Of a DNA stretch of 38,331 nucleotides, positions 7,447 through 13,569 are shown one piece after another. The stretch is taken from IMG/VR virus record IMGVR_UViG_3300034682_000085, positions 1 to 38,331 of that record. One strand, given 5' to 3'. The notes under the pieces are model-generated. The model had not been told where the DNA came from. It did no database searches and saw only the letters and a program-made list of their open reading frames with translations. Source of the stretch: a virus. Both the position numbers and the translations under genes were made by a program. Numbering within the stretch: the stretch's first letter is position 1; every line of letters starts with the position of its first letter.

Positions 7447-8223
7447 TTATTCGCCTTCGTGGGCCCACGAATCGATCGTGAGTTTCTGGTCTTCCGTGAG
7501 GACTGCTTTGGTGCTAAGCATCGCGATCAGCGCGTCCGGCGTCTTCTTCCCGGACAGCACCAGGTCGCGCCAGGCCGCCGCGTTCTCGGCGAACTTTTCG
7601 GCACTGCATTCGGGCAGCTCGGCCGGAGCGGCGCGGCCAACCTGGGCGACCGCTGGCGCCGTCGACGCCGGCGTGATGTCGTGCTCGACACGCTCGCCCT
7701 CTGGGTAGTCGCGCACTTCCTCGATCGACTTGATGCCCTTGAGCGCGTCGGCGAACAGGTCGCGCGCGGCGAAGGCGAAGGCGCGCATCTGGAGCATCCG
7801 CTTCGGTGCGGTCTGCCATGGGCCTGACTTGCCAGCCAGGCCGGCCTTCTTCGCGTCCTCGACGGTGAACGTGCTGACCACCGCCGAGCGGCCGCGCCGC
7901 TTGAGCGTCACCGTGCAATAGGTGTCCTGCTTGTCCTCATGCAGGTCTTCGAACTCGGGATGGCTGATCACCAGCGCGCGCATCGCGTCACCCCAGATGC
8001 TCGGGCGGCCGTTGATCACCGAGATACCCTGCAGCGACTGCATCGGCTTCAGGCCCAGCTCGGCGCCGGTCTGCACCGCCACCAGGACATTGCCCGGCTT
8101 GTTCACGTAGTCCTTCGGCACCATGTCCGATGAGGCGATGATCTTCGCGAATTCCATGGCCTCGGCCAGGTTGCGCGGGGTGAGGGAGAACGTCGGTTCG
8201 CCCTGGGTGGTCAGTTCGTTCAT
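7447..8223 (-). CDS. recT: RecT-family single-strand annealing protein
   Basis: A 258-residue recombinase that anneals complementary ssDNA and promotes strand exchange. The core (about 10-175) has NLAEAMEFAKIIASSDMVPK, GNVLVAVQTGAELGLKPMQS, INGRPSIWGDAM and the conserved RMLQMRAFAFAARDLFADAL helix of RecT. The C-terminal part (about 195-258) is a small helical domain likely to contact partner proteins. It lies 10 bp upstream of the YqaJ exonuclease gene, the standard two-gene recombination module. Confidence 0.95.
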   Translation of the reverse strand: MNELTTQGEPTFSLTPRNLAEAMEFAKIIASSDMVPKDYVNKPGNVLVAVQTGAELGLKPMQSLQGISVINGRPSIWGDAMRALVISHPEFEDLHEDKQDTYCTVTLKRRGRSAVVSTFTVEDAKKAGLAGKSGPWQTAPKRMLQMRAFAFAARDLFADALKGIKSIEEVRDYPEGERVEHDITPASTAPAVAQVGRAAPAELPECSAEKFAENAAAWRDLVLSGKKTPDALIAMLSTKAVLTEDQKLTIDSWAHEGE

Positions 8224-8237
8224 GGTTTCCTTCGTGG

Positions 8238-8342
8238 TTAAAAGCCGGTGAAATAGGTGCGCAGCGCGCGGGTGATTGCCTTGCGCGGGCCGAAGCCGGC
8301 CAGCAGGGACAGGCGGTACTGGATGCGGATATGGCGGATCAT
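8238..8342 (-). CDS. Tiny conserved phage protein
   Basis: A 34-residue protein (MIRHIRIQYRLSLLAGFGPR...YFTGF). Its ATG 8342 overlaps the stop of the upstream gene (ATGA), and it ends 14 bp before recT. Small basic proteins with a central hydrophobic stretch and a final YFTGF-type ending appear in many phage early operons, which supports it as real. The function is unknown. Confidence 0.6.
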   Translation of the reverse strand: MIRHIRIQYRLSLLAGFGPRKAITRALRTYFTGF

Positions 8343-8575
8343 GCGAAGCCCTGCTCGATCTGCTGGCGGCGCTGCATCAGCTTCACCTGGCGGCGGTGCT
8401 CCGCGTGCAGCATCGCGACCGCCTCGACGCGTGCCAGCTCGAGGTGGCGCACGTTGCCCTCGGACAGGGCTAGTTGGTGGCGGATCACGGCCAGGCGCAG
8501 CGGCTTGAGCAGCTTGCGCGCCAGGCGGCGGACGACGCGGTACGGGCCGCGGTGGAGCCGGGTGGCTGCGATCAT
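8339..8575 (-). CDS. Small basic early protein
   Basis: A 78-residue Arg/Leu/Gln-rich helical protein starting MIAATRLHRG at ATG 8575, 2 bp after the previous stop. Helical character and basicity suggest nucleic-acid or protein binding, but no family is recognised. It is part of a run of overlapping genes ending in recT. Confidence 0.6.
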   Translation of the reverse strand: MIAATRLHRGPYRVVRRLARKLLKPLRLAVIRHQLALSEGNVRHLELARVEAVAMLHAEHRRQVKLMQRRQQIEQGFA

Positions 8576-8577
8576 GG

Positions 8578-8835
8578 TCACTCCACGCACGAGTAGCTCT
8601 GCGGGCAGCTGGTGCGGCCGCAGCAGGTTTTCGGAGTAAAGCAGAAGGAGGGGCAGACGCCGTACCTCGGATCCTCATACTTGTTGATGCGCGGCGCGGC
8701 TGGATACGGCAAATCCTTGACGCTCGTTGCATCGAAGCCGGTAATCTCCTTCGCGACGGCGGCCGCGGCCTGCTCGTCCTTGGCCTCGACACAGCCGGCC
8801 TCCCTCTCGTTGAACGTCAACCAGAAACTGCGCAT
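8578..8835 (-). CDS. Cysteine-rich conserved phage protein
   Basis: An 85-residue protein starting MRSFWLTFNEREAGCVEA, followed by a short helix and a C-terminal cysteine cluster (GVCPSFCF...CCGRTSCPQSYSC) likely to bind zinc. Small proteins with this layout, including PYPAAPRI before the cluster, are common in early regions of proteobacterial phages, and their role is unknown. ATG 8835 is preceded by a strong AGGAGAAGGA. The frame stays open upstream to 9045, but that part looks non-coding. Confidence 0.8.
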   Translation of the reverse strand: MRSFWLTFNEREAGCVEAKDEQAAAAVAKEITGFDATSVKDLPYPAAPRINKYEDPRYGVCPSFCFTPKTCCGRTSCPQSYSCVE

Positions 8836-9316
8836 GTCCTTCTCCTTTTTGGCGCCGGCGCGGCCGGCTTCGGTATTGGTGCCGGTTACGTCTCCGGCGC
8901 CGCTGGTGCGGCCGTGCATGGCTTTGCCTTTTCGCGGAACTGTGCTGCTCCATGCTTCCCCGCGTGTGGTGGCCGGGCGCCACTCCGGCATGGCACTGTC
9001 GACACGTGCCCCAGTAGTCAGCCGCATGGTTTCGGTAGCGGCCAAGCTGATTTCTTCCCCGGTTTATCGTCCCGGCGTATTTCCGACTTTGGGCGCCGCT
9101 TAGAAACTTCGCCCACTCACCACACAGCTACCGCCTGCCAGCCGCCCTCGCGACCTCGCGGGCTACGCCCTGGAAGCAAGCGGTAGCTGTGTGATCACCC
9201 CTTACGAGGGTGAGGCGGCACCTAACGTAGTGCGAACGGGGCATGCTCTGATCCCACAGTCCCTGTTTCCTGAGCCGGGCCTGCCAAGCCGCGCGTTTCG
9301 GGGCGCGGCGCGCCGA
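8836..9316. other. 481-bp stretch with no convincing gene
   Basis: Both strands hold several short overlapping frames of about 30-155 codons, none with good composition and a ribosome-binding site together. The best small candidate is a 38-codon leftward frame at 9128-9244. The block contains the long inverted repeat at 9121-9193 and a GC-rich palindromic stretch near 9290-9320. It lies inside the leftward early transcription unit, so it probably acts as RNA (leader, antitermination or terminator) rather than protein. Confidence 0.5.
9121..9193. repeat. 14-bp perfect inverted repeat, long hairpin
   Basis: CACACAGCTACCGC (9121-9134) and GCGGTAGCTGTGTG (9180-9193) are exact reverse complements. 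One mismatch and three more pairs extend the stem inward. The 45-nt loop contains its own short GC-rich palindrome around GCGACCTCGCGGG. As RNA it would form a very stable stem in the early leftward transcript. Confidence 0.75.
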
Positions 9317-9661
9317 TCACGCCGCCAGGGTGTCCAGGTAGCGATGAATCCGGTCCTCCGTCGAGACTTCCCGCGCTTCGCGCTCGAGCGCCGCCAGCTC
9401 GCGCTCGGCCATCTGCTCGGCTTCCGTCCAGATCAGGTCGGTGATGACGCCCTGCAGGCTGTTCGTGCCGGCCAGCGATTCGCGCACTAGGGTGGCGATC
9501 GCGTTGTCGTCGGTGAGGTAGTCGCCCAGCAGCTCGATCACCAGCTTCGTGGCCTGCGGCTGGCCGGCGCGCACGGCGGCGGTGAGGCCTGCGGATTTCT
9601 GGCGGGTGATGTCGATCAGCTGCGATTCGCGCTGCTCATGGGATGGGGCGGTGCGGGTCAT
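9317..9661 (-). CDS. First gene of leftward early operon, unknown
   Basis: A 114-residue acidic, mostly helical protein (MTRTAPSHEQRESQLIDITR...). The N-terminal half contains KSAGLTAAVRAGQPQATKLV, and the rest is Glu/Leu-rich. No domain is recognised. It is the first gene behind the leftward promoter at 9714-9742, the place occupied by the antiterminator N in lambda, but it is acidic and lacks the N-type Arg-rich motif. GGAG lies upstream of ATG 9661. Confidence 0.7.
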   Translation of the reverse strand: MTRTAPSHEQRESQLIDITRQKSAGLTAAVRAGQPQATKLVIELLGDYLTDDNAIATLVRESLAGTNSLQGVITDLIWTEAEQMAERELAALEREAREVSTEDRIHRYLDTLAA

Positions 9662-9713
9662 GGCGTCTCCAGTCGGCTGCTCGGCGGGTGCTGAGCTTGG
9701 TTGCGATGGAGTG

Positions 9714-9742
9714 ACTATACGGAAGCGTATCGGTCAAGTCAA
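9714..9742 (-). promoter_or_regulatory. Leftward early promoter (pL-like)
   Basis: Read on the minus strand: -35 TTGACT (9737-9742), 17-bp spacer, -10 TATAGT (9714-9719), predicted start near 9707. This is close to the sigma70 consensus. It would drive the 9661 gene and the recombination operon beyond it. Repressor operators at 9717-9730 and 9742-9755 overlap the -10/spacer and the -35, so the promoter should be shut in the lysogen. Confidence 0.85.
9717..9730. promoter_or_regulatory. Operator OL1 (ATACG-N4-CGTAT)
   Basis: ATACGGAAGCGTAT is a palindromic half-site pair with a 4-bp centre and lies across the -10 and spacer of the leftward promoter. The same motif recurs at 9742-9755 and three times between cI and cro. 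Confidence 0.8.
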
Positions 9743-9755
9743 TACGAAAACGCAT
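9742..9755. promoter_or_regulatory. Operator OL2 (ATACG-N4-CGCAT)
   Basis: ATACGAAAACGCAT matches the operator pattern with one base change in the second half-site. It begins at the last base of the -35 box of the leftward promoter, 25 bp centre to centre from OL1. Confidence 0.75.
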
Positions 9756-9817
9756 AATTTTTCGCTGCAATGCATAGGCCCGATGCGTTCGGCTAGGCAG
9801 GCCCCGGCGTTGGGGCG

Positions 9818-9841
9818 AAAAAAAGCCCGCGTGTAGCGGGC
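9818..9841 (-). terminator. Terminator of the repressor-moron operon
   Basis: Read leftward: GCCCGC, a 5-nt loop, GCGGGC (9825-9841), then seven T (9824-9818). It lies 30 bp beyond the stop of the coiled-coil membrane protein gene. It should end the cI transcript and keep it from entering the leftward early promoter. Confidence 0.9.
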
Positions 9842-9871
9842 ATGTTGGGGGGGCGGGGGGACTATGTAGAG

Positions 9872-10411
9872 TTACTCTTTGGCGTCTGCAGATTTAGTTT
9901 TCGATTCGGCTTCGGGCTTGTCCATGCCCTTCGCTTCTCGCCCTGCTTCAAACGCGGATATAGTGGACCCGACGATTCCAATATTGGACGCTTGGGTGCC
10001 AAAGTATGCTGCGAATGCAATACCTAGAACTGCCAAGATCGTCGTGATCGAGGTCAACCACATAGTCGATTTCAGTCCGCCAGCATCAACAGCAGCACGC
10101 GCTGCCCGCTCAGCTGCAGCTGCCGCTTGCTCCGACGCGGCTGCAGCGCGTTCTGATGCAGCCGCGGCACGTTCCGCGATGCGGCCCATGTTGGCCTCAT
10201 TAGCAACGAGTTGGGCTGCCAGGGTGTCGATCTTCCCCATCGCGGTTGCGACTCGAGCATCCATCCTCGCTTCACTGGCCTGGATGGTTGCTTGAAATTC
10301 TTCTCTGCTGGGCGAGTTCATAGTTGGATGATATGGGCGATTATCCGGATTAGCAACCGTGGCGCCAGAGTCGCTGTCGCCTACCCATGGTCCACGCGTG
10401 ATGTTGGTCAT
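9872..10411 (-). CDS. Coiled-coil, C-terminal membrane-anchored protein
   Basis: A 179-residue protein. Residues about 35-110 are a helical coiled coil with repeated SERAAAAxE-type units, and 117-136 form one membrane segment (WLTSITTILAVLGIAFAAYF). A short charged tail rich in Lys, Glu and Ala follows. ATG 10411 overlaps the stop of the zinc-ribbon gene (ATGA), so the two are coupled. It is the last gene of the repressor operon, ahead of a terminator, and is therefore probably made in lysogens. Membrane coiled-coil proteins in this place often serve exclusion, but no specific function can be assigned. Confidence 0.8.
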   Translation of the reverse strand: MTNITRGPWVGDSDSGATVANPDNRPYHPTMNSPSREEFQATIQASEARMDARVATAMGKIDTLAAQLVANEANMGRIAERAAAASERAAAASEQAAAAAERAARAAVDAGGLKSTMWLTSITTILAVLGIAFAAYFGTQASNIGIVGSTISAFEAGREAKGMDKPEAESKTKSADAKE

Positions 10412-10746
10412 TCACCGCCCTCCACCTTCTTTTTTCTTTCTCTCATCCAACTCATTACACGCGATGGAGAGAAGTTTCGGACGTATCCGCAGTTGCTGCA
10501 GATAGTGTAGATGGTAGGGTAATAATGCCCACTCGGCCGTAGTGAACCATCTTCCATGATTTCAGCCGATGAGGCCATCCAGAGCCGAACCAGTTTTTTC
10601 GAACCATCCGGACTTGGGTAAACATTTATCGCGGTATTCCCTACTTCGCAGGCGATACATTTCGACTTGATACCTACATCGGTAAAAAACTCGACCAAAT
10701 CCGCCATTGGTATTTCGCGAATTATCTGACCTGAATTTTCATCCAT
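10408..10746 (-). CDS. Zinc-ribbon protein of unknown role
   Basis: A 112-residue soluble protein with two CxxC knuckles, C30-C33 (CIAC) and C83-C86 (CSNC), about 50 residues apart. A beta-rich stretch between them contains NVYPSPDGSKKLVRLW. The C-terminus is basic (RERKKK). The DNA around it is markedly more AT-rich than the rest of the prophage, a sign of recent acquisition. It is translationally coupled to the downstream membrane protein gene and follows the Rap1a-like gene by 47 bp. Confidence 0.8.
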   Translation of the reverse strand: MDENSGQIIREIPMADLVEFFTDVGIKSKCIACEVGNTAINVYPSPDGSKKLVRLWMASSAEIMEDGSLRPSGHYYPTIYTICSNCGYVRNFSPSRVMSWMRERKKKVEGGE

Positions 10747-10793
10747 ATTATTCTCTAACGCTCATTAATAAGCCTTTCCTGACACAGCGAAAA

Positions 10794-11159
10794 CTATTTC
10801 ATCTGGCAAGGAAACGCTTCACTCCAAGCCTTTATCGCGAGAACCGTTGCGTCCAAATGTCGGTTTTCAGGATGATTGTTGAGATACCTAAAAAAAACGT
10901 CCGAGTATTGTCCAAAAGTGACGCCGCGCGGGGCGCAATATGGCTTGATCGTATTGGAGTAGGAGGCTTGAGCTATTACACCATTGACAATTCCCATGGC
11001 GTACGTTGTACATGAGTATGGGCGTTCTTTGGCGGTTGAATTGCATATGCCATGCCAATAGTTACCCGTGTCTGCGTAGCCGTCTTCCTCAGCCCATGCG
11101 GGTGAAGCAGTCAGCAAGGCAAGCATAACGACCCTGCTTACTAAATTTCGCTCAATCAT
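10794..11159 (-). CDS. Rap1a/Tai-like secreted protein coupled to cI
   Basis: A 121-residue protein with a clear Sec signal peptide (cleavage likely after AWA, residue 23). The mature part has four cysteines and the pattern NYWHGICNST, CTTYAMGIVNGVI, YCAPRGVTFGQ, VFFRYLNNHPE and AFPC of the Rap1a/Tai family, whose founders are periplasmic immunity proteins against type VI amidases. ATG 11159 overlaps the cI stop (ATGA), so it should be made with the repressor in every lysogen. A periplasmic role such as immunity, or blocking phage entry or lysis enzymes, fits. No cognate effector is present in the window. Confidence 0.8.
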   Translation of the reverse strand: MIERNLVSRVVMLALLTASPAWAEEDGYADTGNYWHGICNSTAKERPYSCTTYAMGIVNGVIAQASYSNTIKPYCAPRGVTFGQYSDVFFRYLNNHPENRHLDATVLAIKAWSEAFPCQMK

Positions 11160-11857
11160 ATGTGCGTGCTTTCTTTTCTAACGACCCTACCGATGACGAT
11201 GCACTCGGCGCCCTTGCATGACTTTCGGTGGTACTTGCGCTGATCCAGGTTATCGGATGTGAGCCACCACATCCCCGCATCGCGCATCATTCGTTTCACC
11301 ACTACCTCGCCCTCGTAGTTCACTGCATACACGGCACCGTCGACCAGCGTCTTGTCGCCGGTGTTCACGACGATGACGTCGCCATCGAACAATGACGGCT
11401 CCATGCTCTCGCCGCGCACGGTGATCGCCAGCAGATCTCCAGCCACGAAGCGCTCATTTCGCACCCATTCCGTTGGCACGCCCATTGTCCGACCATCGTG
11501 ATATTCGGGCTCGACGGTGAACCCGGTTATTCCGGCCTGGACCTTGAGTGTGACCTTCATGATCTGGGTCAGGCTGGGATCATGCGCGTCGGCGGCGTGA
11601 ACGCGTCTGGCGCCGGGCGGCAGGGGGTCAGCAGAGGCAGAAAGGTCTCGGTCGCGCAGATCCGCCACGGTCACACCGAAGTGGTCTGCCAGCGGCTGTA
11701 GCGTCGAAGTACGCGGATCCGTGCTTTCCCCGGTCAGGATGCGGTGAATCGTGGGCTGGGGGACACCCGTCTTCTCTTTCAAGACGTGCGGATTCGTGCC
11801 TGCCCTCTCGATCAGCCACTCCAAGTTCTTTCTAACAAGTAATTCCTTATTGCTCAT
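11156..11857 (-). CDS. CI-type repressor, HTH plus S24 autoprotease
   Basis: A 233-residue lysogeny repressor. Residues about 8-68 are an XRE-type HTH (GVPQPTIHRILTG recognition region). Residues about 100-230 are a LexA/UmuD S24 domain with nucleophile S151 (GESMEPSLFDGD), base K188 (VVVKRM) and the likely cleavage site A108-G109 (VQAGITG). It should be cleaved upon RecA activation, giving SOS induction. I chose ATG 11857 because longer starts run into the operators. The start lies at the predicted transcription start, so the mRNA may be leaderless. The downstream Rap1a-like gene is coupled to it. Confidence 0.95.
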   Translation of the reverse strand: MSNKELLVRKNLEWLIERAGTNPHVLKEKTGVPQPTIHRILTGESTDPRTSTLQPLADHFGVTVADLRDRDLSASADPLPPGARRVHAADAHDPSLTQIMKVTLKVQAGITGFTVEPEYHDGRTMGVPTEWVRNERFVAGDLLAITVRGESMEPSLFDGDVIVVNTGDKTLVDGAVYAVNYEGEVVVKRMMRDAGMWWLTSDNLDQRKYHRKSCKGAECIVIGRVVRKESTHI

Positions 11858-11864
11858 CCGGAAG

Positions 11865-11893
11865 AATATGCGCTTACGCATATGAATACGCAA
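11865..11893 (-). promoter_or_regulatory. Candidate repressor promoter (pRM-like), leaderless
   Basis: Read leftward: -35 TTGCGT (11888-11893), 17-bp spacer, -10 CATATT (11865-11870). Predicted initiation is near 11858, directly at the repressor ATG (11857). No ribosome-binding site precedes that ATG. Operator OR3 (11868-11881) covers the -10 and spacer, which would give negative autoregulation. The boxes are moderate matches, so the call rests partly on the layout. Confidence 0.45.
11868..11881. promoter_or_regulatory. Operator OR3 (ATGCG-N4-CGCAT)
   Basis: ATGCGCTTACGCAT is a perfect palindrome around its 4-bp centre. It is the copy closest to the repressor gene and differs from the other operators at the third base of each half-site, as OR3 does in several lambdoid switches. 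Confidence 0.75.
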
Positions 11894-11899
11894 ATTGTT

Positions 11900-11913
11900 A
11901 TACGGTTACGCAT
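11900..11913. promoter_or_regulatory. Operator OR2 (ATACG-N4-CGCAT)
   Basis: ATACGGTTACGCAT lies between OR3 and OR1 and ends at the first base of the -35 box of the rightward promoter. Centre-to-centre distances are 32 bp to OR3 and 22 bp to OR1. Confidence 0.75.
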
Positions 11914-11940
11914 TGACACCGATACGCTTTCGTATAGAAT
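11913..11940 (+). promoter_or_regulatory. Rightward early promoter (pR-like)
   Basis: A perfect -35 TTGACA (11913-11918) is followed 16 bp later by TAGAAT (11935-11940). TATAGA two bases upstream is an alternative -10 with a short spacer. It reads into the Cro-like gene at 11967. OR1 (11922-11935) fills the spacer. The block CCGATACGCTTYCGTATAG is shared with the leftward promoter, so the two look duplicated from one ancestor. Confidence 0.8.
11922..11935. promoter_or_regulatory. Operator OR1 (ATACG-N4-CGTAT)
   Basis: ATACGCTTTCGTAT has perfect half-sites and lies between the -35 and -10 of the rightward promoter. It is one of five copies of the motif in the prophage. Confidence 0.8.
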
Positions 11941-11966
11941 GGCCGAAACAACTCTCGGACCATGCC

Positions 11967-12200
11967 ATGACCTTTCGAACCCCTCAAGAAGCCGCGCAGC
12001 TGCTGGTTGCTGCCGGCCATTCCCAAGCAGCGATCGCGGACCGCGCCGGCGTCAAACAGCCGACCATCAGCCGCATCTTGTCTGGCGAACACAAGGATCC
12101 GAAAAGCTCGGTGCTGATCAAGCTTAACGAATTCGCCGACCAGGTGGCCGCTGAAGCAGCGCAAGCTGCGGCCGCCCAGTCGGAGCCCCAGCCGCAGTAA
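11967..12200 (+). CDS. Cro-like HTH regulator
   Basis: A 77-residue protein made almost wholly of a helix-turn-helix: EAAQLLVAAGHSQAAIADRA, then GVKQPTISRILSGEHKDPKS. The C-terminus is Ala/Gln-rich. Its recognition helix (KQPTISRILSGE) closely resembles that of the repressor (PQPTIHRILTGE), so both probably bind the same ATRCG-N4-CGYAT sites. ATG 11967 is the first useful start after the promoter, with only a weak GGAC upstream. It is the first gene of the rightward early unit. Confidence 0.85.
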   Translation: MTFRTPQEAAQLLVAAGHSQAAIADRAGVKQPTISRILSGEHKDPKSSVLIKLNEFADQVAAEAAQAAAAQSEPQPQ

Positions 12201-12216
12201 CCCCTGCGGTTTTTTT
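12192..12216 (+). terminator. Terminator over the end of cro (tR1-like)
   Basis: CCGCAG (12192-12197), loop TAACCC, CTGCGG (12204-12209), then seven T. The hairpin includes the stop codon of the Cro-like gene. Because the early and replication genes continue beyond it in the same direction, it is placed to act as an attenuator that limits their expression unless read through. Confidence 0.88.
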
Positions 12217-12296
12217 GCGGCCAAGCAGTTGCCTATGGGCTCTTGCCCGCGCCCACCACCACCCGAAGTCCTGCACCACGAACATAGGAAACCACC

Positions 12297-12542
12297 ATGT
12301 CCCCACGCAATATCGAAGTGAAAACCCTGCTCAATGCCGACGAGTTTGTCGACCTGGAGCGGGAATGCAAAGCCGCCGACGTCACCCGCAGCAAGCTGCT
12401 ACGCGACCTGGCAAAGGGCTGGATGGCCGACCGGAAGGATAGCCGACGCCAGCACCAGGCGGAACGTCCCGGCTATGGCCAGAACATGGCCGTGTTCCTG
12501 CCGAGCCGCGCCGCACGCCCGCGCATGCACATGCGTCTTTGA
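12297..12542 (+). CDS. Ribbon-helix-helix-like regulator
   Basis: An 81-residue protein beginning MSPRNIEVKTLLNADEFVDL, then ECKAADVTRSKLLRDLAKGW. This is a beta strand and two helices in the pattern of Arc/MetJ-type ribbon-helix-helix DNA-binding proteins. The basic C-terminal tail may be disordered. AGGAAA lies 9 nt before ATG 12297. It occupies the place of cII in lambda and may be an early regulator, which is inference from position. Confidence 0.75.
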   Translation: MSPRNIEVKTLLNADEFVDLERECKAADVTRSKLLRDLAKGWMADRKDSRRQHQAERPGYGQNMAVFLPSRAARPRMHMRL

Positions 12543-12590
12543 GGCGGGTGGCGCATGGCAGATCGAAGCAGTCTCGTAACCGAGGAAAGT

Positions 12591-12767
12591 ATGGAAAGCA
12601 CACGCAAGGCGACGCCGAACGAGAAGATCGTCGTGCAGTCGCACACCTGGCGCCGCGCCGACAAGGAAGCGATCGCCGACAAGCAGAACGTCGAGAAGCA
12701 GCGGGCCGAATACCGCGCGCGCCGCGAGCTGGCCAAGGCCATTGACGACGCGGGAGAACGGCCATGA
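12591..12767 (+). CDS. Small charged early protein
   Basis: A 58-residue Arg/Lys/Glu/Ala-rich helical protein. ATG 12591 has GAGGAAAG close upstream. An earlier in-frame ATG at 12555 would add 12 residues and also has a purine-rich site, so the start is uncertain. The end overlaps the next start by 4 bp. No family is recognised. Confidence 0.6.
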   Translation: MESTRKATPNEKIVVQSHTWRRADKEAIADKQNVEKQRAEYRARRELAKAIDDAGERP

Positions 12768-12967
12768 CGGACCAGATCATCAGCATCGCCATGATCCAGG
12801 AGAAGGCCCGCCGCGCGTTCAACCGCGGTGCCGGCCGCGACGAACACGGCTTCAACTGGCATTCGCCGGCGATCGCCGCATGGCAGGCCGAATGGGACCG
12901 CTGCGCGCTGGCCTGGCACGCGGCCACGCAGCAGCAAGCCCAGGTGGTGAAGGGTTCGCCGCCATGA
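12764..12967 (+). CDS. Small early phage protein
   Basis: A 67-residue protein (MTDQIISIAMIQEKARRAFN...) with the segment NWHSPAIAAWQAEWDRC. Many phages carry a similar small protein in the replication region with no known function. ATG 12764 overlaps the previous stop (ATGA), and the stop overlaps the start of the next gene in the same way. Confidence 0.65.
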   Translation: MTDQIISIAMIQEKARRAFNRGAGRDEHGFNWHSPAIAAWQAEWDRCALAWHAATQQQAQVVKGSPP

Positions 12968-13569
12968 CCACGCTTACCCCTACCCCATCGGCGCCGGCCA
13001 GGGTCGCCCCCATCACCTGGACTGAGACGACCATCGCGCGCGCACTCGCGCTGCAGTTTTTCAAGCGCCGCTACTTGTGCGTGGTGCCGAACTGCACCTG
13101 GACCGGTCACGAATGCGACCTGCTGGTGGTGACGGACGACCTACGCATCATCGACGTCGAGATCAAGATCAGCCGAGCCGACCTCAAGGCCGATGCCAAG
13201 AAGGAAAAATGGTGGCACCGGCCGTACAACTGGCCGTTCACGATCGACCATCCACTCTTCCACGGCGCCCCCGCGCCGGACCGTCGACTACTGCATCCCG
13301 CGAAGGTCTGGAAGCATTACTACGCGCTGCCGATGGAAATCTGGAAGCCGGAGCTCGAGACGGCGCTGCCATCGAGTGAGAGCGGCATCCTGCTGCTGAA
13401 TGGCGGCGACACCGGCATCTACTCGCACGTGGAGCGCCGCGCCAAGCCAGCGCGTGACGCTGATGTGCTGACGTCGAAGCAAGCCATCGATATCGCGCGC
13501 CTGGCCAGCCTGCGGATGTGGAACACCTACCAGCAGCTCGAGGCCGCGACCTCGAAGGCGGCCGCATGA
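12964..13569 (+). CDS. Putative PD-(D/E)XK (MmcB-like) DNA-processing protein
   Basis: A 201-residue protein. Residues about 15-75 read TTIARALALQFFKRRYLCVV, a Cys-containing turn, then ECDLLVVTDDLRIIDVEIKI. The D-LLVV and V-EIK pattern followed by SRADLKAD is that of a PD-(D/E)XK nuclease-like fold as in MmcB-type repair proteins. The C-terminus is less conserved. Its place just before replication genes suggests DNA processing or repair. Catalytic activity is not proven by the motif alone. Confidence 0.65.
   Translation: MTTLTPTPSAPARVAPITWTETTIARALALQFFKRRYLCVVPNCTWTGHECDLLVVTDDLRIIDVEIKISRADLKADAKKEKWWHRPYNWPFTIDHPLFHGAPAPDRRLLHPAKVWKHYYALPMEIWKPELETALPSSESGILLLNGGDTGIYSHVERRAKPARDADVLTSKQAIDIARLASLRMWNTYQQLEAATSKAAA

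Noticed and set aside
8578-9045. Longer start for the cysteine-rich 85-residue gene
   Set aside because: The strong AGGAGAAGGA precedes ATG 8835. The upstream part is Thr/Arg/Gly-rich and unlike a conserved domain.
9317-9661. N-type antiterminator identity for the first leftward gene
   Set aside because: The protein is acidic and lacks an N-terminal Arg-rich RNA-binding motif, and no clear boxB/boxA pair was found.
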